Shown here: piece by piece, positions 1-6,000 of the stretch
Layout of the letters: every line of letters starts with the position of its first letter
Position numbering within the stretch: the stretch's first letter is position 1
Source of the DNA: an uncultured Lachnospiraceae bacterium
GTDB taxonomy: Bacteria; Bacillota; Clostridia; Lachnospirales; Lachnospiraceae
Assembly: GCA_910578085.1 (NCBI GenBank)
Contig: CAJTPM010000082.1
Location: 1 to 6,916, forward strand
Direction of reading: 5' to 3'
DNA: 6,916 bases
Translations under genes and position numbers: made by a program
Notes under the pieces: model-generated
What the model was told of the DNA's origin: nothing
The model's input: the letters and a program-made list of their open reading frames with translations, nothing else
The model's database searches: none

Positions 1-3000
1 ACGTAAATCAGGTTCCCCAGGATGTCGTAGCCGTAGTTCGTCTTCTCCCCGCCGGTGGCTGTTTTGCTGGTCAGGTTGTTGTGGTTTCCCCAGGTGTAGC
101 GCTCCGTCAGGTTCATCCGGTCTGTGAAGGCCGTCAGCCTGCTCCCCGCGTCGTAGGTGTATTTCTCCGTCTCTGCTAACGGGTTCTTCGTGCCAGTGAG
201 ACGGTCGTCTTTGTCGTAGCTTCTCTCATAGAGATAGCCCTTCGGATCGGTGATGCCGGTCAGGTTATAGTTGTTATCGTAAGCGTAACCTGTGATCCGC
301 TCTCCCGGCCTGTTGATGGAGGTGATGTGTCCCTCTTTGTCATAGCCTACCGCTGTGATCTTTCCTTCCGGATCGGTGGCCGCTGTCAGGTCGTCGATCA
401 GGTTCCAGGTGTACTGCGTGGTGTAGCCCAAAGCATCTGTATAACCCGCCATGTTTCCACGGATATCGTAACTGTAAGAGCTTACGCCGCCCAGAGCGTT
501 TTCTGCCGTCTGCACCCGGTGCATGATATCGTAGGTGTAGCTCTCTTTTCTTCCAAGGCTGTCGACGCTCTGAGTGATATTGCCCCTTGCGTCGTAGGTG
601 AAAGTTTTATTCAGCCCTAACGGTGTAGTGATCCCTGTCAGACGGTGCACTTTATCGTAGCTGTAGGTATAAACGCCGCCGTCCGGGTTGGTCAGGCTCT
701 TCACCAGGCCGTTTAAGTCTACTTCGTAAGCTGTCAGATTTCCCTTTGCATCGGTCTTTCCCGTGACGATGTCATGTTTATCATAGGTGTAGGACGTCAC
801 TGCATTAAGCGGAGAAACCTCTTTCACAAGGTTGTCCATCAGGTCATAGCTGTAGGACGTCGTAAGGCCGTTGGGATCCGTTATGCTGCGGATACGTCCC
901 GCTTTATCGTAGGTATAGCTTTCTTTGTTCCCCTCCGGTGTGGTAATGGAGAGGAGCCTGTCCATGGCGTCGTAGAGGTACGCTGTCTTTCCGCCGTTGC
1001 CGTCTATATAAGCCACCGGCCTCTGCAGGGCATCGTAAACATAGCCTGTCTCCACGCCGTTGCCGTCGGTTACTGCTGTCAGGCTGCTGTTTTTATTGTA
1101 GGCGTATGTGGTCTCTGCGCCCAGCGGATTTACCTTCTTCGCCAGACGGTTTAATGCATCATAGCTGTACTGGTATACCGCTTCACCGGGTTCCGTGGTC
1201 TTGACAAGGTTCCCCGCGCCGTCATATGCATAGGCAGTGCTCTTTCCCTCCGCGTCCACGATCTCCACAAGATCGTCTCTTGTGTTATAAACGTAGGATG
1301 TCTCCGCCGTATCGATACCGGTGCTCTTCACGATCCTGCCGAAGATGTCGTACTCGTAAGCGGCTGTTCTGCCGATCACATCCTTCTGCTCCGTCAGCGC
1401 TCCACGCTCATCGTAGGCGTAGGTCATCTCATTATCCGCATTGTCGAAGGCCTTTACCAGCCGCCCCATTTCGTCGTAGGTGAAATAAGTGGTGAGCCCA
1501 GCCCGGTCTCTGCTGCACACAAGATTTCCCAGGCTGTCATAGCGGAAATATTCCGTGTCGCCGTTCGGGCATACAACCTTTAAAAGATTTCCTGCCGCAT
1601 CAAAGCTCTGCTGTGTCTCCCTGCCCAGCACATCTGTGGAGGAGACGATCCGCCCCAGCGCATCATACCGGTAGGTCGTCAATCCCTGCCCTGCGTCCGT
1701 GATCTGGGTGATCTGGCCTAAGCTGTCATAGACAAACTGCGTTTCGCCGCCCAGAGCGTTCACAGCCTTTGTCAGCTCTCCGATGGCGTCGTATTCGTAG
1801 GTAGTTACTGCTCCTTCCGGATCAGTGACGGTCAGGAGGTTCCCCATCTTATCGTAGGCGTAAGATGTTTTTCCTTCCAGTGCATCCAGCACCGTAATCA
1901 GTCTGTCCGCTTTATCAAAGGCATAGGCTGTCCTGTTTCCGTTCTGGTCTGTCGCGGAGGAGAGATTTCCCGCGCCGTCGTAGCCGTAGGAGAAGGTATA
2001 TCCCAGAGGATCTGTCTCCCCGGTGATCTGGTTTCTGCCGTTGTAGCTGTAAGTGTATTTTCTGCTCTCATCATCCTGTACAGCGGAGAGATTTCCTGCG
2101 CTGTCGTAGGACAGAGAAGTCACAAGCCCCTTCTGGTCGGTCTGCGAGGAAAGTCTTCCTGCGCCGTCGTAAGTATAGGAGACAGTGGTGCCATCTGCAT
2201 AAGTTACGCCTGTTACTCTGCCGTCTTTATCGTACTGATAAGCGGTGGTATTTCCCTTTGCGTCTGTTTTTGTCAGCGGTTTGTTCAGGACTGTATCATA
2301 AGAAAATCCTGTTTTTACCCCTCTCTTATCCGTATATCCGGTCAGATTTCCATTGGCATCATACTCATAACTCTGCACATTGCCCAGCGCATCCGTCTCT
2401 TTTACCAGACGGTCCCTGCTGTCGTATTCATAGGTAATCGTATTTCCCTGGGCGTCTGTCTCAGAAAGAATGTTGTAATTCCCGTCGTAAGTATAAGTGA
2501 GCGTATTGCCCAGCGCATCCTTCCCGCCCGTCAGGTTGTAGACTCCGTCGTAGGTGAAGACTGCTTTCTTTCCGTTTTTATCTGTGATGGCGGTAACATT
2601 TCCCACCTTATCGAAGGTGATGATCTCCGTGCCGCCCTCGCCGTCGGTTTCGCTGATGTTCCAGCCCCGTTTATTGTAAGTATACTTCTTCACGTGCCCC
2701 AGTGCATCCGTCTCCGTCAGCATCCGGTTCATAGCATCATAGGTGTAGGCCGTCGTATAGCCGTCCCCATCCGTTACGGAAGCGGGAACCGCCTCAGTCC
2801 CTTCATAGTGGTAGGTCGTAGTATTGCCGTTCCCGTCTGTCAGGGAGGTGCGGCGGTTCAGCTCGTCATAAGCGCAGACAATGCTCCTGCCGCTGCCGTC
2901 CGTTACTTTTACTGCATTCTCGTGCTCATCGTAAGTATAGGTCGTTACGTTCCCGGAAAAATCCGATTCCGTCAGGATCTGCCCGGCGCTGTCGTAGGAC

Positions 3001-6000
3001 ATCGTCTTTACTGCGCCGTCCGCCCTCGTCTCTTTTATAACACGGCCTTTTCCGTCGTTTTCATAGCGGGTGGTATTTCCCGCCTCATCTGTCTTCGCCG
3101 ATAAATAGCCGTTGCTGTCATAGGCAAAGCGCTCCGTCTTTCCGTCCGCATATTTCACCTCTGTGGTGCGCATCATGCTGTCGTAGGTGTAGACGGTGGC
3201 ATTCCCGTTGTTGTCTGTCGTGGTGGTGCTGTTTCCGCTGTAGGAAAGCTTCGCCACGTTTCCGTTTGCGTCCTTCTGGCTGGTTACCCGGCCTTTTTCA
3301 TCGTAGGTATTCTCCACCACGGTGGTGCCGTTCTCATCCTGCCAGGATGTCATGTGGTGGGCACTGTCGTACTGGTAGCTCCGGTACGTGCCGTCACCGT
3401 AGGTTACCTTTACCAGATCGTTGTTACCGTCGTAAGTGTAGGTGATCTGACTGCCGTCCGGCAGGGTGATCCCTGCGATCCGCTGTTTCTCGTCCATCTG
3501 CACCGAGAAAACCTTCCCAGAAGGCGTCACGATCGCGCAGAGGTGGAAATCCGTATCATACACCAGCTCTGTCACGTTGCCGTGGATATCTGCAATAGTC
3601 TTTAACAGGCCGAAAGCGTCGAAACCGTGGACTGCACCCGACGGATCTGTCACTTCCCAGCCCTCTTCGGTCTGTTCTAAGGTATAATCGTAGCCTTCCG
3701 GCGCTTTCCAGCCGCCGCTTCTGCTGCTTCTTGCTGCGTTGTTCTCTGCCGCTGGAGTGCTTTCACCTTCTTCTGCATCGGCTTCATCTGTCTGGCTGGC
3801 AGCTGCTTCTCCTGCAGGCGCGCTCTTATCTGTCGGAGTGCCGCCTTCCCCCGCATTCTCTCCTGCCGGAGTACTGCTCTTTCCTGCGCTGTCTCCATCT
3901 GCAGCGTCAATCTCTCCGTCAGCTGCATCGGCTTCTCCCGCCGGAATGTTTTCATCTGCCGAAGCGCTGTTTTCTTCCGTATCTCCGGCCTCTTCTGCAG
4001 TCATGATAGTACCGCCTTCAAAAGGCAGCACCATCCCGTCGGCCGCAGAGTACAGCACCCTGCCGTCTCCAAGGAAGGACAAATTCTCACTGTAAGGCGA
4101 TGCCCAGCCTGCGCCGAACACGTTCCCATAATAAGCCCCCACGGAGCTGTAGTTTCTCTCCAACGAGAACGTCCCGCCGATATCCGTTAAGGAGGCGTCC
4201 TCCTGCGTCATGTAAAAGCTCCCGGTATTTAAGTTCACCGGCTCAAATCCAAACATGCAGTGGGTTCCCCTGCCCCGCAGCAGCCCGTCGATCAGCGCCT
4301 GCAAGTCATAGTCGATCTCCAGATTGCTGTAGGGTTCCGCCGTCTGCGGGTTCCGGATAAAGATCCGGTCCCCCTGGACACAGAGCATGTCCGGCATGTC
4401 GTTGTCTTTTAAGATCGTGTTGATATCTACCCCGTAGTGGTCCGCGATCCGGGGCAGCACGTCGATCAGTTTTTCTTCATAGATCAGGAAAGTATCGCTG
4501 GTCTTGACCTCGCTCTTTGCCGGTTCTCCGGTTACAAGGTCCTTCCCCTCCGCTGTGGCTTCCACATGATAGACCACGTCGGTCCGCAGGGAGCCGGTAT
4601 CCCCCTGCCAGTTGTATCTTCTGCCCTTGTTTTCTCTCGCCTCAGGGTAATCCGCCCGGTAGAGATCGGAATCCGGGTATACCAGCGCATCCGCCGCCTG
4701 CACTGTTTTTCCGCCGCCGTCAGGCACCAGCGTATAGGTTACCTTCGATCCCGCCTGGGAGATCCCCTCCGCCAGCACAGACAGGGTGGTGCTTCCGCCG
4801 GAAATGCTGTCCGAAAGGATCGGCTCCACCTCCACCGTCAGGTCGTTGATATCCAGGTTGGCCAGGTCCGTCAGCACGCCTGTCCAGGAGACCACCAGCT
4901 TCGGGCCGTAGGAAGACGAGCTTCTGTTGTAAAATACCTCGCACTGCATCTTCCCGGCGTCGGAATCCCCGCTCTTCTCCGTCTCCGCCTTCATGACAAA
5001 GCCGTAGTTCGGGTTTTCCCCGTTGATCCAGCCCGCCACCGCGTCGGTCACATCGTAGGTAATGCTCTTCCCCCTGGTTGTGGAAGGCTTTGCGTCCACA
5101 AAGCTCCTGCCAAGCGTCAGCTGGGAATTCCAGGACAGCCGCCCCGGATCCCAGTCTTCTGTTACCCGGTAGAGGCCAAACTGGGACTTCCCCTTGCTCC
5201 AGCCTGTCTTCTGGGTGACGGACAGACTTGCCCCGGTGATCTCCGCCTCCGCCATCAGGGCGGAGAAGTCATAGTCGATCTTCATGTAGGTCCGGCAGTT
5301 TAAGTGTCTCGTGCCGAAGCCTTTATAAGTGCCGGATACCTCCCCGTCGTCATAGCCCACGAAGGGGTAGCCGTTGTCCCCGATCACCGACCGCGGGGAA
5401 CCCTCCTCCGCGCAGGCAAACGTAAAGGCCGAGGGGCCTACGTTCACCGCCGTGGGATCGATCCGCACGGGGTAAACCCGCTCTTCCGCCGACAGCCAGT
5501 CCTTGTCTGCCTCCACGGTGATCCGGTAGGTGTCTTCCTCTGTCTCTTTCAGGGAGAGTTTGACTGCAAAGGACATCTCCCCCGCCGCGTCTTCCATCTC
5601 CGGCGCTTCTAAAAAGTACACCGGTTCTTCTTTACTGTCTTCGTATAAAATAACCTGGTTGTCCTCAATCGCCGCTTCCAGCCCGTCTGTCCGCAACAGG
5701 TAGGAGAAGGTATTCCTGTCTGTCTCCTCCAGTAAAATAACATCCTCTTTCAGGCTGTCCCCCAGCACCGTATACTGGTAGTCTATGCCCGGGAAGACGT
5801 CGCTGTAGCGGATCGCGTTGTCCGCCGTCAGGCTCCTCGTGAAATCCCCGTCCTCCGGCAGAAGCTCTAACGTATGGCCGGAAGCGTAGATATAGATCCC
5901 CTCTGATTCGGAGAGCTTCTCCGGCAGGGAGACCGCCATGGGGCCGTTTCCGTTCTCATACCGCAGGCTCCCCAGGGCATATCTGGCCATGGCTCCTGTG

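Noticed and set aside
2694..3104. Plus-strand open frames opposite the YD array (also 327-620, 774-1154, 3354-3605) with repeated V-G-V and A-V-type words.
   Set aside because: The repeated words come from reading the complement of the 63-bp YD units. They keep the repeat period and lack their own start signals, so they are shadows.
3..3626. The regular 63-bp repetition considered as a CRISPR array or non-coding tandem repeat.
   Set aside because: The units are divergent, contiguous without spacers, locked to the reading frame and encode the YD motif, so this is a protein-level repeat.
3739..4095. Plus-strand Ser/Ala/Pro-rich open frame that looks like a secreted low-complexity protein, plus a minus-strand frame at 3677-3955 rich in Gln/Arg/Lys.
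   Set aside because: Both are alternative frames over the acidic insertion of the giant gene, whose frame continues intact through the block into recognised RHS lead-in strands.
4437..5303. Plus-strand open frame of 288 codons.
   Set aside because: It is fully antisense to the DNRLRE and neighbouring modules of the giant gene. Its translation is rich in Arg, His, Pro and Gly with no recognisable domain, and long shadow frames are expected opposite a moderately GC-rich coding strand.
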